From: Bacillus rubiinfantis
Lineage (GTDB): Bacteria > Bacillota > Bacilli > Bacillales > Cytobacillaceae
Length of the DNA: 64,000 bases
Reading direction: 5' to 3'
Assembly (NCBI GenBank): GCA_000752035.1
Contig: CCFE01000024.1
Coordinates: forward strand, 1 to 64,000
Of this stretch, positions 17,978 to 27,384 are shown one piece after another. Numbering within the stretch: the stretch's first letter is position 1; each line of letters opens with the position of its first letter. The translations under genes and the position numbers were made by a program. The notes beneath the pieces are model-generated. The model saw nothing but the letters and a program-made list of their open reading frames with translations. It was not told the origin of the DNA and ran no database searches.

Positions 17978-18847
17978 ATGGAAGAAGAAAGATATTTATC
18001 GTTAAAACAAGGTGAACGTGGGGCTATTATCAGTATTATCGCCTACTTGTGTTTATCCGCTTCAAAATTAATAGTGGGTTATACTGCTAATTCAACCGCC
18101 TTAAAGGCAGATGGGTTGAATAATACAACGGATATTCTAGCCTCGATTGTTGTATTAATCGGACTTAAATTATCACAAAAACCGGCTGATAAGGATCACC
18201 CCTACGGGCATTGGAAAGCAGAAACGGTCGCCTCAATGGTTTCATCGTTTATCATGTTATTTGTTGGAATTGAAGTTTTACTCGATGCCTTTTCAACTGT
18301 TATGAATGGTAAAAATGAATCCCCCGACCCAATTGCGGCTGTAACTGGCTTAGCTTGTGCATTCGTGATGTATATGGTCTACCGATACAATCATAGTTTA
18401 GCCAATAAAATCAATAGTCAAGCGGTAATGGCAGCAGCAAAAGATAACCTATCAGATGCTTGGGTTAGTGTTGGCACTGCCATTGGTATCATCGGAGCCC
18501 AGTTTCATTTACCGTGGCTTGATCCGATTACGGCAATTATCGTTGGTCTGCTTATTTGCCATACAGCGTGGGAGATTTTCCGTGATACATCCCATAAACT
18601 TACAGATGGTTTTGATGTGAAAGAAATTTATGTTTATCGGACAGCTATTGAAGGTGTTCCTGGAGTGAAAATGATTAAAGATATCAAAGCAAGAAATTAT
18701 GGAAACAATGCTGTGGTTGATGTAGTAATTGCGGTGAATTCAAATTTAAATATCCGTGATGCTCATGAGGTAGCTACAAAAGTTGAAACAGTACTAATGG
18801 AGGAACATCATGTTTATGATGTAATTGTCCATGTAGAACCTAATTAA
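17978..18847 (+). CDS. Cation diffusion facilitator, possibly Mn exporter
   Basis: Membrane metal/H+ antiporter with the CDF plan: paired acidic sites DGLNNTTD and SDAWVSVGTAIG in helices 2 and 5, the HPYGH loop, and a C-terminal cytoplasmic metallochaperone-like domain. The Bacillus group it resembles (MneP/MneS, YdfM/YeaB) exports manganese; substrate assignment is an inference. Start is uncertain: ATG at 17978 with AGCGGGG or GTG at 17957 in the same frame. It is divergent from the aldo/keto reductase. Confidence 0.88.
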   Translation: MEEERYLSLKQGERGAIISIIAYLCLSASKLIVGYTANSTALKADGLNNTTDILASIVVLIGLKLSQKPADKDHPYGHWKAETVASMVSSFIMLFVGIEVLLDAFSTVMNGKNESPDPIAAVTGLACAFVMYMVYRYNHSLANKINSQAVMAAAKDNLSDAWVSVGTAIGIIGAQFHLPWLDPITAIIVGLLICHTAWEIFRDTSHKLTDGFDVKEIYVYRTAIEGVPGVKMIKDIKARNYGNNAVVDVVIAVNSNLNIRDAHEVATKVETVLMEEHHVYDVIVHVEPN

Positions 18848-18958
18848 TCCTTGTTGTAGTTTACCGCTAATTCCTCAAAATTATCGGAGCATGAAAATAG
18901 TATACCTTGAACAGACTAATCCTTGTCCAAAGTAAAAATGACAAGGAGCTATTTTCCA

Positions 18959-19816
18959 ATGAAAGAAGAAATGTCTTACGGAAGAGACTATAAAATTATC
19001 CCGGCCACGTCGATTGGCAGCGGGATTGGCATAACTGTTTTACCTGACATCTACTGTCATACGATTCAAATTGTCAATATCTCCCTTGTCGGCAACCCTG
19101 ATTCACAGGACTTTGTCTTGGTCGATGCTGGTATGCCTGGTTCAGCTGACTCAATCATCGCTTTAACCGAAGAACGATTCGGAGCAGGCAGCCGTCCCAA
19201 AGCAATTATCCTTACTCACGGCCATTTTGATCATGTTGGGGCAATCATCGAATTAATTGAACACTGGCAGGTTCCAGTATATGCCCATGAGCTAGAGCTG
19301 CCGTTTCTTACTGGTCAGCAGCAATATCCGGCCCCAGACCCAACCGTAGAAGGCGGAGCAGTCGCAAAGATGTCACCGTTTTTCCCCCACGAACCCATTA
19401 ATCTTGGAAATCGGGTTGAAGTCTTACCTGCCGATGGAACCGTACCGTTTATGCCGGATTTTCGCTGGATTCATACGCCAGGTCATGCTCCAGGCCATGT
19501 CTCGTTTTTCCGTGACCTTGATAAAACATTAATTGCCGGTGATGCCTTTATTACCGTCCGTCAAGATTCATTGTACAAGGTATTAACCCAGGAAGAAGGA
19601 GTTAATGGCCCGCCACGATACTTAACAACTGATTGGCAAGCTGCTTGGGCATCTGTAAAAACATTGCAGCAATTATACCCTGAAACGGCGGTAACGGGTC
19701 ATGGTTTACCAATGTCAGGTGAAGCCTTGGCAACAGGTTTGGAGAAGCTGGCTGCAGAATTTGACCGTATTGCTATTCCTGACTACGGAAAATATGTCGA
19801 TAAAAAACTGCATTAA
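18959..19816 (+). CDS. Metallo-beta-lactamase-fold hydrolase
   Basis: 285-residue enzyme with the binuclear zinc motif THGHFDHVG, the distal histidine in HTPGHAPGHVS, aspartate in LIAGDAF and histidine in TGHGLP. Family members hydrolyse thioesters, lactones or phosphoesters; the substrate cannot be read. The frame runs upstream to 18923, but AAGGAG is spaced for the ATG at 18959. No signal peptide, so it is cytoplasmic. Convergent with the MFS gene. Confidence 0.9.
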   Translation: MKEEMSYGRDYKIIPATSIGSGIGITVLPDIYCHTIQIVNISLVGNPDSQDFVLVDAGMPGSADSIIALTEERFGAGSRPKAIILTHGHFDHVGAIIELIEHWQVPVYAHELELPFLTGQQQYPAPDPTVEGGAVAKMSPFFPHEPINLGNRVEVLPADGTVPFMPDFRWIHTPGHAPGHVSFFRDLDKTLIAGDAFITVRQDSLYKVLTQEEGVNGPPRYLTTDWQAAWASVKTLQQLYPETAVTGHGLPMSGEALATGLEKLAAEFDRIAIPDYGKYVDKKLH

Positions 19817-19825
19817 GCATAACTT

Positions 19826-19856
19826 AAGCACCATGATTACATGGTGCTTGTAATTT
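19826..19856. terminator. Terminator overlapping the end of the MFS gene
   Basis: Perfect stem AAGCACCATG (19826-19835) and CATGGTGCTT (19840-19849) with a 4-base loop. T-rich sequence follows on the plus strand. The last four codons of the convergent MFS gene lie inside it. Confidence 0.8.
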
Positions 19857-21036
19857 TTCCGTATGCCTGCATTGGCTTTCGCCCATGTAGAAAATAATAA
19901 AGTACGGTAGAAACGAGTAATACAACCGCCATCGCCAAATACAAACCACGGTAGCCTATCAATGGGATGAAAAAGCCAATTAAAAACGGACCAACTCCGA
20001 TTCCGCCGTCGAGGAAGATAAAAAAGGTTGAGGTCGCCAGCCCCATTCGATGAACGGGCGATACTTTGATAGATATCGCTTGGGCACTTGTTGATAATGT
20101 CCCATAGCCTAGGCCGACTAAGGCACCAGCAGCTAAAAGCGCAAAACCGTGATGTGCTTGACTAAGTACGAATAAAGCAAGCGCAAACAGGATAAATGCT
20201 GGGTACATCACAAAATTTTCTCCTTTTAGATCGAACCAACGGCCCGTAAATGGTCTGGAGCCGACGATAAACACTGCGTAGACAATGAAGAAGAAACTGC
20301 CAACATCCACTAGATGAATATAATTGGCGTAGGTTGTTAAAAAGCTTAGGATACTGGAATAGCCAAAGCCAATCAATGCACCAACAATCGAAATCGGAAT
20401 GGCTTTAGTTTCAAAGAACTCATGGATGGAAAAACCTTTTGTCTTTTCTATTTGTTCTTCTTTCCATTCCAGTTTGGGAACGTTAAGAAAAAAGGCAGCA
20501 ACAAAACTGCAGGCTAACAAAACGATACAGACAATAAAATTCATACTAAAGCTTGTATGGCCAGTAAGGTACATCCCTAAAAATGGGCCAACCGCGGCAG
20601 CTAGTGTGACACTTAGTCCATAATACCCTGTTCCCTCACCGCGCCTTTCATTCGGGATGATTTTAGCCACGATGGTACCTGTAGCTGTTGAGGCGACACC
20701 CATTGCCGCTCCATTTAAGAAGCGATTAATTAGTAGAAAAGTTAAGCTGTTCACAGCAAAATATAAACAAGTCGTAATTAAAAAGAAAATAAAGCCAATA
20801 TAGAGCATTTTTTTCCAGCCAACACGATCAATCGACTTTCCGCAAAAAAGCCGGGCAATCAATGTACCGACAACAAAAATTCCCGAAGCAAGACCAGCTT
20901 GACTCGGGGTCGCGTGAAAATTCTCAGCAGCAAAAACCGTAATCGTCACCATTAACAAATAAAAGGTAAAGTAAAGGAAGAAATTCGCTGTTGTCACAAT
21001 GAAGAAATCTTTCGTCCATAAGTTCGCTTTACTCAA
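19837..21036 (-). CDS. MFS transporter
   Basis: 399 residues, twelve predicted helices, with the MFS loop motif (GKSIDRVGWKK) after helix 2. Resembles uncharacterised Bacillus carriers of the YwoG/YfcJ type; cargo unknown. TTG start with AAGGGGG. The gene stands alone, and its stop lies within the shared terminator. Confidence 0.87.
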   Translation of the reverse strand: MSKANLWTKDFFIVTTANFFLYFTFYLLMVTITVFAAENFHATPSQAGLASGIFVVGTLIARLFCGKSIDRVGWKKMLYIGFIFFLITTCLYFAVNSLTFLLINRFLNGAAMGVASTATGTIVAKIIPNERRGEGTGYYGLSVTLAAAVGPFLGMYLTGHTSFSMNFIVCIVLLACSFVAAFFLNVPKLEWKEEQIEKTKGFSIHEFFETKAIPISIVGALIGFGYSSILSFLTTYANYIHLVDVGSFFFIVYAVFIVGSRPFTGRWFDLKGENFVMYPAFILFALALFVLSQAHHGFALLAAGALVGLGYGTLSTSAQAISIKVSPVHRMGLATSTFFIFLDGGIGVGPFLIGFFIPLIGYRGLYLAMAVVLLVSTVLYYFLHGRKPMQAYGKITSTM

Positions 21037-21136
21037 GTGTATCCCCCTTCTAATTATATTTCGTAAGCCGAAATAGTTAGTTACCTAGATAAATATACTC
21101 CGATAAATGAAAATGTCAAGAAAAGGATAAAAAATT

Positions 21137-21181
21137 AGGTGCCAGGCACCATGTGAATTTTCCACATGGTGCCTGGCACCT
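21137..21181. repeat. Long perfect hairpin, GGTGCC/GGCACC dispersed-repeat type
   Basis: A 19-base perfect inverted repeat (21137-21155 and 21163-21181) with a 7-base loop. Each arm is itself nearly palindromic (GGTGCCAGGCACC). A related element lies at 42059-42096. Such GGTGCC...GGCACC hairpins recur in Bacillus intergenic regions as I remember them. It sits after htpG and could double as terminator, but no clear T tract follows. Confidence 0.75.
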
Positions 21182-21191
21182 GCTAATGCAT

Positions 21192-23072
21192 TTATACCAT
21201 TATTTTGCAAATATTGTTTGTGAATTCAACTGGGTCTTCGATTGTCATCCCTTCGATAAGCAGGGCTTGGTTGTATAAGAGATTGGTGTAAAGCGACAGC
21301 TTGTCTTGATCATGTTCAAAGGCATCTTTTAATGAATGGAAAACGTCATGATGAGCATTGATTTCTAATACCTTGTCTGCTTTTACATTTTGGTTATTTG
21401 GCATCGCATTAAGAATCTTCTCCATTTCAATTGAAACTTCTCCATCTGCGGTGAGACAAACTGGATGGGTTTTAAGCCGTTTTGATACCCGAACCTCTTT
21501 TACTTTACCACCAAGAATCTCCTTCATTGCCGAGAATAATTCTTTATTCTCCTCTTGTTCAGCCGCGGTCTCCTTCTCAGCTTCTTCAGTCTCAATTCCT
21601 AGATCGCCGCTTGAAACAGACTTAAATTCTTTGTCTTTGTATGAGAGTAGTATCTTGATGGCAAACTCATCGATATCATCGGTAAAGAATAGAATTTCAT
21701 AGCCTTTATCGGCAACAAGCTCAGCTTGCGGCAGTTTGGCAATTCGTTCGTTAGATTCGCCAACGGCATAATAAATATATTTTTGCTCCTCTGGCATCCG
21801 CGATACATACTCATCTAGGGTGACTAATTTCTGTTCTTTAGAAGAATAGAACATCAATAAATCTTGTAGTTCTTCTTTGTGTGTACCGAAATCACTGTAC
21901 ACACCAAATTTTAACTGGCGGCCAAATGAATTGAAAAATTCTTCGTATTTTTCGCGATCATTTTTTAATAAGCTTAGCAGTTCGCTTTTGATCTTCTTAC
22001 TTATATTCTTGGCAATCAGCTTCAATTGCCTGTCATGCTGAAGCATCTCTCTGGAGATATTTAGCGATAAATCCTCTGAATCGACCATCCCTTTAACAAA
22101 GCTAAAGTAGTCAGGTAAGAGGTCGGCACATTTATTCATGATTAACACGCCACTTGAGTAAAGCTCCAAGCCCTTCTCATACTCAGGTGAGTAATAATCA
22201 AACGGAATCTTTTCAGGGATGTAGAGTATCGCGTTGTAACGCACCGCTCCGTCGACGCTAATATGAATATGTTTTAACGGCTGGTCAAAACCATAGTGCT
22301 TTTCGGCATAAAAATTGTTATAGTCATCGTTGGTCAGCTCGTTTTTGTTCTTGCGCCAGATTGGCACCATGCTGTTGATCGTTTGCTCTTCAACGAATTC
22401 TTCGTATTCATTTTCACTGCCTTCTTTTTGCTTGCTCGTGGTGATATCCATTTTAATCGGATAGCGGATGAAATCGGAATATTTCTTTATAATATTTTTT
22501 AAGCGATATTCTTCCAAAAATTCATCGTAATTTTCTTCTTCTGTATTTTCTTTGATTTTCAGAATAATCTCTGTACCAACTGTTTCTTTTTCGCATGGTG
22601 TGATGGTGTAGCCTTCCGTACCGTTTGATTCCCATTTATATGCTTCATCATGACCCAAAGCTTTACTAATCACCGTGACTGTATCTGCCACCATAAAGGC
22701 AGAATAAAAGCCGACACCGAATTGACCAATAATATCAAAGCCGTCCTTCAATTCATTTTCTGCTTTAAACGCTAAGGAACCGCTTTTGGCAATCGTACCT
22801 AGATTATTCTCCAGTTCATCTTTCGTCATCCCGATGCCAGTATCAATTACTTTCAGAATGCGTTTGTCTTTGTCCGCGGCTACCTTTATGTAGTAACTTT
22901 CTTGTTCAAATGTTAATGATTCATCCGTTAATGCCTTGTAGTAGATTTTATCAATGGCATCGCTGGCATTCGAGATTAACTCACGCAAGAAAATTTCCCG
23001 GTGAGTGTAAATGGAATGAATCATCATATCAAGGATTCGTTTTGATTCTGCTTTAAACTGCTTAGTTTCCAT
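21192..23072 (-). CDS. htpG: Hsp90-family chaperone HtpG
   Basis: ATP-dependent cytoplasmic chaperone. GHKL ATPase motifs are in the N-terminal domain: ELISNASDAIDKI, DTGIGMT, and GQFGVGFYSAFMVAD; middle and C-terminal domains follow. The frame opens at 23114 but AGAAGGAGAGG points to the ATG at 23072, giving 626 residues, which equals the usual Bacillus length; the extra frame upstream covers promoter DNA. A perfect CIRCE element precedes it, so HrcA repression is expected. Confidence 0.96.
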   Translation of the reverse strand: METKQFKAESKRILDMMIHSIYTHREIFLRELISNASDAIDKIYYKALTDESLTFEQESYYIKVAADKDKRILKVIDTGIGMTKDELENNLGTIAKSGSLAFKAENELKDGFDIIGQFGVGFYSAFMVADTVTVISKALGHDEAYKWESNGTEGYTITPCEKETVGTEIILKIKENTEEENYDEFLEEYRLKNIIKKYSDFIRYPIKMDITTSKQKEGSENEYEEFVEEQTINSMVPIWRKNKNELTNDDYNNFYAEKHYGFDQPLKHIHISVDGAVRYNAILYIPEKIPFDYYSPEYEKGLELYSSGVLIMNKCADLLPDYFSFVKGMVDSEDLSLNISREMLQHDRQLKLIAKNISKKIKSELLSLLKNDREKYEEFFNSFGRQLKFGVYSDFGTHKEELQDLLMFYSSKEQKLVTLDEYVSRMPEEQKYIYYAVGESNERIAKLPQAELVADKGYEILFFTDDIDEFAIKILLSYKDKEFKSVSSGDLGIETEEAEKETAAEQEENKELFSAMKEILGGKVKEVRVSKRLKTHPVCLTADGEVSIEMEKILNAMPNNQNVKADKVLEINAHHDVFHSLKDAFEHDQDKLSLYTNLLYNQALLIEGMTIEDPVEFTNNICKIMV

Positions 23073-23136
23073 CGTAACCTCTCCTTCTCTTATTGACATC
23101 GTCATTATAAACATTCACAAAAATGTATGCAAATAA

Positions 23137-23163
23137 TTAGCACTCTCTAGCAAAGAGTGCTAA
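23137..23163. promoter_or_regulatory. CIRCE operator (HrcA binding site) of htpG
   Basis: TTAGCACTC, nine bases, GAGTGCTAA: a perfect match to the CIRCE consensus. It is 65 bases upstream of the htpG start. HrcA normally represses groESL and dnaK operons through this site. Confidence 0.95.
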
Positions 23164-23173
23164 TAACAATTTT

Positions 23174-23202
23174 TTAATATCATATTTTGCACGATTAGTC
23201 AA
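23174..23202 (-). promoter_or_regulatory. Promoter of htpG
   Basis: Minus strand TTGACT (23197-23202), 17-base spacer, TATTAA (23174-23179), which puts the start of transcription next to CIRCE. A second possible set, TTGCAT, 17 bases, TATAAT, lies between CIRCE and the gene, so which one is used is open. Confidence 0.6.
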
Positions 23203-23206
23203 AAAT

Positions 23207-24682
23207 TTATTTATAGGGTAACATCACTTCAATTATGGTACCCGACTGATTACTTGATATGTGAAATTGACCACTATGATTCTCAATAATTTGTTTACTA
23301 ATCATTAGGCCCAACCCGGTCCCTCCCTCTTTTGTCGAAAAAAACGGCTGACCAATTCTGTCAAGATGTTCTTGGGGAATCCCGCATCCTTGATCGTACA
23401 GCGAAATATTTAGAAACCCGGTCCCATTGCTGGCGACTTTAATCGTAATGTTCCCACCATTTGGCATCGCTTCTATAGAATTTTTAAGAAAATTTATAAA
23501 TACCTGCTTTAATTGATTCTCATCACAATTTAAATCTAATTGAGTTGTTAAATACTGAATGGTAATCTCTGTATTATTAAGATTTGCTTGTGTATCTAGT
23601 AAAGCTTTTACATGTTCTAATATTGCCATTACATTCGCTTTTTCAAATTTTAATTCCTGTGGTTTCGCCAGAACTAACAATTCAGTAAGAATAACATCAA
23701 TACGTTTCAATTCTTCCTTAATAATTTCGCAATAGGAATGAATTTCTTCTTGTTCATTATCTTCCACTAATTGGATAAAGCCTTTTACTGCCGTTAGTGG
23801 ATTTCTTATTTCATGAGCAATTCCAGCTGCGAGCTGTCCGGCAGCAGATAATTTTTCCGATTGGAGCAATAATTGCTGTGTCTTTTTCCTTTCGGTAATA
23901 TCACGGATGATGATGTGACGGGCTGGTTCATGTTGAAAAATTGTAGGAATCGCTTTAACTTCTACTTCAACCGTTTCTCCATCATTACGAATAATCTTTT
24001 CCTCAATAAAATCAACATACTGGCCATTTTCAACTTCATTGATTCGTTGTTTGGCAATATCTAGATAAGATGGATCGAGAAAGTCCATGAGGTTTCTGCC
24101 CATGATCTCTTCTTTAGTGGTTACTCCAAATAATTGCACTGCAGTATCGTTAGCAAATAGAATTCGTTCTTGAGCAGCAATAATAACTGCATCTGGAGAA
24201 TGTTCAACAATTTCCCGGTAAATTTCTTCCCGCTGTTGAATTTGGTCCATCAATTGTTTACGTTTATACTTAATTTCAGTAATATTTTTTGCTACCCCAT
24301 AAACACCGACAATTTTATCCTTAATTAATATCGGGTACATCGTCATATTGACATCAAGGGTTTGCCCATTTTGATGTATGATTTGACAATCGAAGTTCTG
24401 TAACTTTCCCTCTAATGATTGATAAAAATACGAAAGTGCCCTCTCTAAATGCTCTAGTGACAGAACCTTCATATAGGTCATTGTGCAAAATTGCTCTCGT
24501 TCATAACCAAATAACTGTTCGCAAGCAGGATTCAACGGGATAAAAAAGCCATCCAAATCCATAACGTAAATCGCATCCTCATCAGAGGCAAACAGTGGAT
24601 TGTATGTAATCAAGCTCTCTTTAACATAGTTTTCCAAAATTTTCCGCTTTTCTCTTTTAAAATCAGATATAGAACTATTCAT
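23207..24682 (-). CDS. Soluble PAS-PAS sensor histidine kinase, sporulation-kinase type
   Basis: 491 residues with no membrane helix: PAS domain at about 30-140, second PAS at about 155-270, dimerisation and phosphoacceptor domain with H290 in AHEIRNPLTAVKGFIQLV, then a GHKL ATPase (DENQLKQVFINFLKNSIEA, GTGLGLMISKQII). This H-box sequence is that of Bacillus KinA/KinE-like kinases feeding the Spo0F-Spo0A phosphorelay. No response regulator adjoins it, which fits an orphan sporulation kinase. The signal is unknown. Assignment to the phosphorelay is an inference. Confidence 0.88.
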   Translation of the reverse strand: MNSSISDFKREKRKILENYVKESLITYNPLFASDEDAIYVMDLDGFFIPLNPACEQLFGYEREQFCTMTYMKVLSLEHLERALSYFYQSLEGKLQNFDCQIIHQNGQTLDVNMTMYPILIKDKIVGVYGVAKNITEIKYKRKQLMDQIQQREEIYREIVEHSPDAVIIAAQERILFANDTAVQLFGVTTKEEIMGRNLMDFLDPSYLDIAKQRINEVENGQYVDFIEEKIIRNDGETVEVEVKAIPTIFQHEPARHIIIRDITERKKTQQLLLQSEKLSAAGQLAAGIAHEIRNPLTAVKGFIQLVEDNEQEEIHSYCEIIKEELKRIDVILTELLVLAKPQELKFEKANVMAILEHVKALLDTQANLNNTEITIQYLTTQLDLNCDENQLKQVFINFLKNSIEAMPNGGNITIKVASNGTGFLNISLYDQGCGIPQEHLDRIGQPFFSTKEGGTGLGLMISKQIIENHSGQFHISSNQSGTIIEVMLPYK

Positions 24683-24902
24683 CTCTCTTTATAAGTTCCT
24701 TTCAATTATATTAAAAAAAGCTATAAATATATAACAATCAAAAGCTTTTATACTAGTATAATATTATACCAAATTTATTTAATTTTCAATAAATTAACTT
24801 TTAGACTTCTACACAAACTCGAACTTGACAAGCTTTTTTTCATATTTCTTTTTTCCCCGTCATAAACTGGACAAGAAAGCAAGACCTTGGGAGGAATGAA
24901 AT

Positions 24903-24959
24903 GTGAGTGAAACAATTTTTACCAGCTGGATAGGATCTCTTTTCCCTCATGATGCTTAA
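24903..24959 (+). CDS. Possible 18-codon leader peptide overlapping the YitE-like gene
   Basis: A GTG at 24903 has a strong GGGAGG site eight bases upstream and opens 18 codons (VSETIFTSWIGSLFPHDA) ending in TAA at 24957-24959. The stop overlaps the start (ATGATG, 24949-24954) of the membrane protein gene, which has no good ribosome site of its own. This suggests translational coupling. It may also be fortuitous. Confidence 0.4.
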   Translation: MSETIFTSWIGSLFPHDA

Positions 24960-25569
24960 ATTTGTACTTACCTATATTTGTTTATTTACTGGCGCCATCT
25001 TACAAGGAATGGCGATGTCCTTGTTTTTGTTCCCACATTCTATTCCATCCGGTGGTGCGGCCGGCCTAGCCATTCTCCTAAACCATTGGCTTGGTCTTTC
25101 CCTCGGTTTTTCCTTATGGCTTGCTAATATTGTGTTTCTTCTTTTTGCACTAAAATATTTCGGCTATACGTGGACCCTTCGTACCATTCTCTCGGTGGCT
25201 ACAACCTCATCCGTTGTTTCGTTCATCACCGAGCAGGTGCCACATGTACATATGCATATTTTTGTCGATATGGCTTCAGGTGCCCTGCTTTTTGGAATTG
25301 GTGTCGGCCTCTTGATTCGGGCTGGAGCATCTAGCGGCGGAATGGTTATCCCAGCTTTGATGATTGCCTCTTATAAAAATTTAAGTCCAGGAAAAGTCAT
25401 GATGGGTATTAATTTGTTGATATTTTTGTTTACCGCTCTAGTAATTGATTATAAGATAGTACTTTATGCTATTATTTGTCAATTTATTTCAACGAATATC
25501 ATTGACTTTATATACGAATTACGATTTCGTCAACTCCTCTTTGCCTCAGCAAACTGGCGCAGGCGCTAG
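24949..25569 (+). CDS. YitE-like membrane protein (UPF0750, membrane part only)
   Basis: 206-residue membrane protein with about five to six helices and the family segment FPHSIPSGGAAGLAI, followed by GIGVGLLIRAGASSGG. It lacks the DUF2179 domain present in the other family member at 15923. B. subtilis yitE lies beside the yisZ-yitABCD sulfolactate genes as I recall, and here it is convergent with the same gene set. Function unknown. Confidence 0.82.
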   Translation: MMLKFVLTYICLFTGAILQGMAMSLFLFPHSIPSGGAAGLAILLNHWLGLSLGFSLWLANIVFLLFALKYFGYTWTLRTILSVATTSSVVSFITEQVPHVHMHIFVDMASGALLFGIGVGLLIRAGASSGGMVIPALMIASYKNLSPGKVMMGINLLIFLFTALVIDYKIVLYAIICQFISTNIIDFIYELRFRQLLFASANWRRR

Positions 25570-25581
25570 ATGCTGAAAGCC

Positions 25582-25616
25582 AAAAAAGGAAGCTCCTTAA
25601 GATAGGATCTTCCTTT
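25582..25616. terminator. Terminator at the end of cysC
   Basis: Stem AAAGGAAG (25585-25592) and CTTCCTTT (25609-25616). On the minus strand it is followed by a six-T run. It overlaps the end of cysC and lies between convergent genes. Confidence 0.7.
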
Positions 25617-26193
25617 CAACTAAGTAGGAGAGAATTGTCTCAACTGACTCTTCAATGGTTGATTTATTTGTTTCTATGGTAATTTCGGGGTTTTCCGGTT
25701 GTTCGTATGGAGACGAGATCCCGGTGAATTCTGGTATTTCGCCTGTTCTTGCTTTTTTATATAACCCTTTCGGATCCCGTGCCTCACATACCTCAATCGG
25801 ACATTGGACGTAGATTTCGATGAATTCCTCAGCTGAAAAAATGTTCCTAACCTCCGCCCGATCTTCACGGTAAGGTGAAATGAACGCAGTAGAAACAATC
25901 AACCCGCTATCGACAAATAACTTTGCTACCTCGCCAATGCGACGAATATTCTCTTTCCTGTCCTGTTTACTAAAACGCAAGTCTCGATTTAAGCCGTGGC
26001 GGATATTATCACCATCGAGCACATAGCTTCTGATTCCATTCTGAAATAACGCATAATCAACAGCATTAGCGAGAGTTGATTTTCCAGAACCAGATATCCC
26101 GGTAAACCAGAGAACACAGCTCTTATGCCCATTTAATTGATGACGATCTGCTTTTGTAATTGTTGATTGATGCCATGTAATATTGCTTTCCAT
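25597..26193 (-). CDS. cysC: Adenylylsulfate kinase (APS kinase)
   Basis: Phosphorylates APS to PAPS with ATP. P-loop TGISGSGKST (31-40), the RHGLNRDLRFSKQDRKENIRR-type APS-binding segment beginning DGDNIRHGLN, and ARDPKGLYKKAR are all present; 198 residues is normal. Last gene of the minus-strand run comA, phosphatase, cysH, sat, cysC, like B. subtilis yisZ in the sulfolactate locus. It is 19 bases after sat. Confidence 0.94.
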   Translation of the reverse strand: MESNITWHQSTITKADRHQLNGHKSCVLWFTGISGSGKSTLANAVDYALFQNGIRSYVLDGDNIRHGLNRDLRFSKQDRKENIRRIGEVAKLFVDSGLIVSTAFISPYREDRAEVRNIFSAEEFIEIYVQCPIEVCEARDPKGLYKKARTGEIPEFTGISSPYEQPENPEITIETNKSTIEESVETILSYLVERKILS

Positions 26194-26212
26194 CCCCTAC
26201 ACCCTTTACTTT

Positions 26213-27358
26213 TTATTCAATAGTTTCCTGCATTCCTTGAATTAAGATGGCAATAACCTCCGGCCGGCTGAATTCCTTGGGCGGCAGCTCACCATTTTTT
26301 AACATTTCTCTTACTTTTGTTCCAGATAAAATAACATGATGCTCTGCATCGTGGGGGCATGTTTTAGCCGAGGCCATATTCTCACATTTTTTGCAATAAA
26401 AGCTGTGTTCAAAAAATAACGGCTTGATTCCTAACTCATCTTCAGAGAAATGACTAAATATTTTTTGGGCATCATAGGTCCCGTAATAATTTCCAACCCC
26501 AGCATGGTCACGGCCAACAATAAAATGGGTGCAGCCATAATTTTTTCGCACAAGTGCATGAAAAATCGCTTCTCTTGGTCCAGCATACCGCATCGCCGCT
26601 GGAAACACGGCCAAAAAGACACGCTCCTTTGGATAATAATTTTCCAATAATACTTGATAGCTTTTCATCCGAATGTTGCTGGGAATATCATCTGCCTTTG
26701 TTTCCCCGACCAATGGATTTAAAAATAATCCGTCGACAATCTCCAACGCTGATTTTTGAATATACTCATGTGCACGATGAACAGGGTTGCGGGTCTGGAA
26801 GCCAACCACTGTTTCCCAGCCTAATCCAGCAAAAATTTGCCTTGTTTCTTGTGGGTCTAAATAAAACGACTGGGAGTGACTTTTTCCTGGACGCTTAATT
26901 AATGTTACCGGTCCGGCAATATAGGTATCAGGCCGTTCCAATAACTTTTTTACACCCGGGTGATTTATATCTGTGGTGCGGTACACATTTCTCGCTTCCT
27001 CCATTTTATCAACCGCAAATTTCTCGGTCACTTCCATAACCCCATAAATGTTGCCTTGATGTTGCAAATAGATCATTTCACCGACATGCAACTCTACAGC
27101 AAGCTGTTCATCAACTGCCAAAGTAATCGGCAATGACCAAGGCAGCCCGTTGGCTAACCTCATACTGTGTACCACTGACTCATAATCAGCTTTCCCCATA
27201 AATCCTTCGAGCGGACTATAGGCGCCGTTGGCAAGCAGCTCGAGATCGCTGAGTTCAAGATTAGTTAATTCAACACCACGATAGGAATAATTAATGCGGT
27301 ACGCTTCATTTATCCGATTCACTAATGTTCCTCCGTGTGGGATACTTCTATTTGCCAT
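26213..27358 (-). CDS. sat: Sulfate adenylyltransferase (ATP sulfurylase)
   Basis: Makes APS from sulfate and ATP. Active-site motifs FQTRNPVHRAHEY and GRDHAGVGNYYG are clear, with a CKKCENMASAKTCPH zinc-type segment near the C-terminus. The frame reaches 27430, inside cysH, but GGGAGAAAA is spaced for the ATG at 27358, giving 381 residues. Follows cysH by 26 bases, so it is in the same operon. Confidence 0.94.
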   Translation of the reverse strand: MANRSIPHGGTLVNRINEAYRINYSYRGVELTNLELSDLELLANGAYSPLEGFMGKADYESVVHSMRLANGLPWSLPITLAVDEQLAVELHVGEMIYLQHQGNIYGVMEVTEKFAVDKMEEARNVYRTTDINHPGVKKLLERPDTYIAGPVTLIKRPGKSHSQSFYLDPQETRQIFAGLGWETVVGFQTRNPVHRAHEYIQKSALEIVDGLFLNPLVGETKADDIPSNIRMKSYQVLLENYYPKERVFLAVFPAAMRYAGPREAIFHALVRKNYGCTHFIVGRDHAGVGNYYGTYDAQKIFSHFSEDELGIKPLFFEHSFYCKKCENMASAKTCPHDAEHHVILSGTKVREMLKNGELPPKEFSRPEVIAILIQGMQETIE

Positions 27359-27384
27359 TTTTCTCTCCCTTTCTTTCGAAACAG

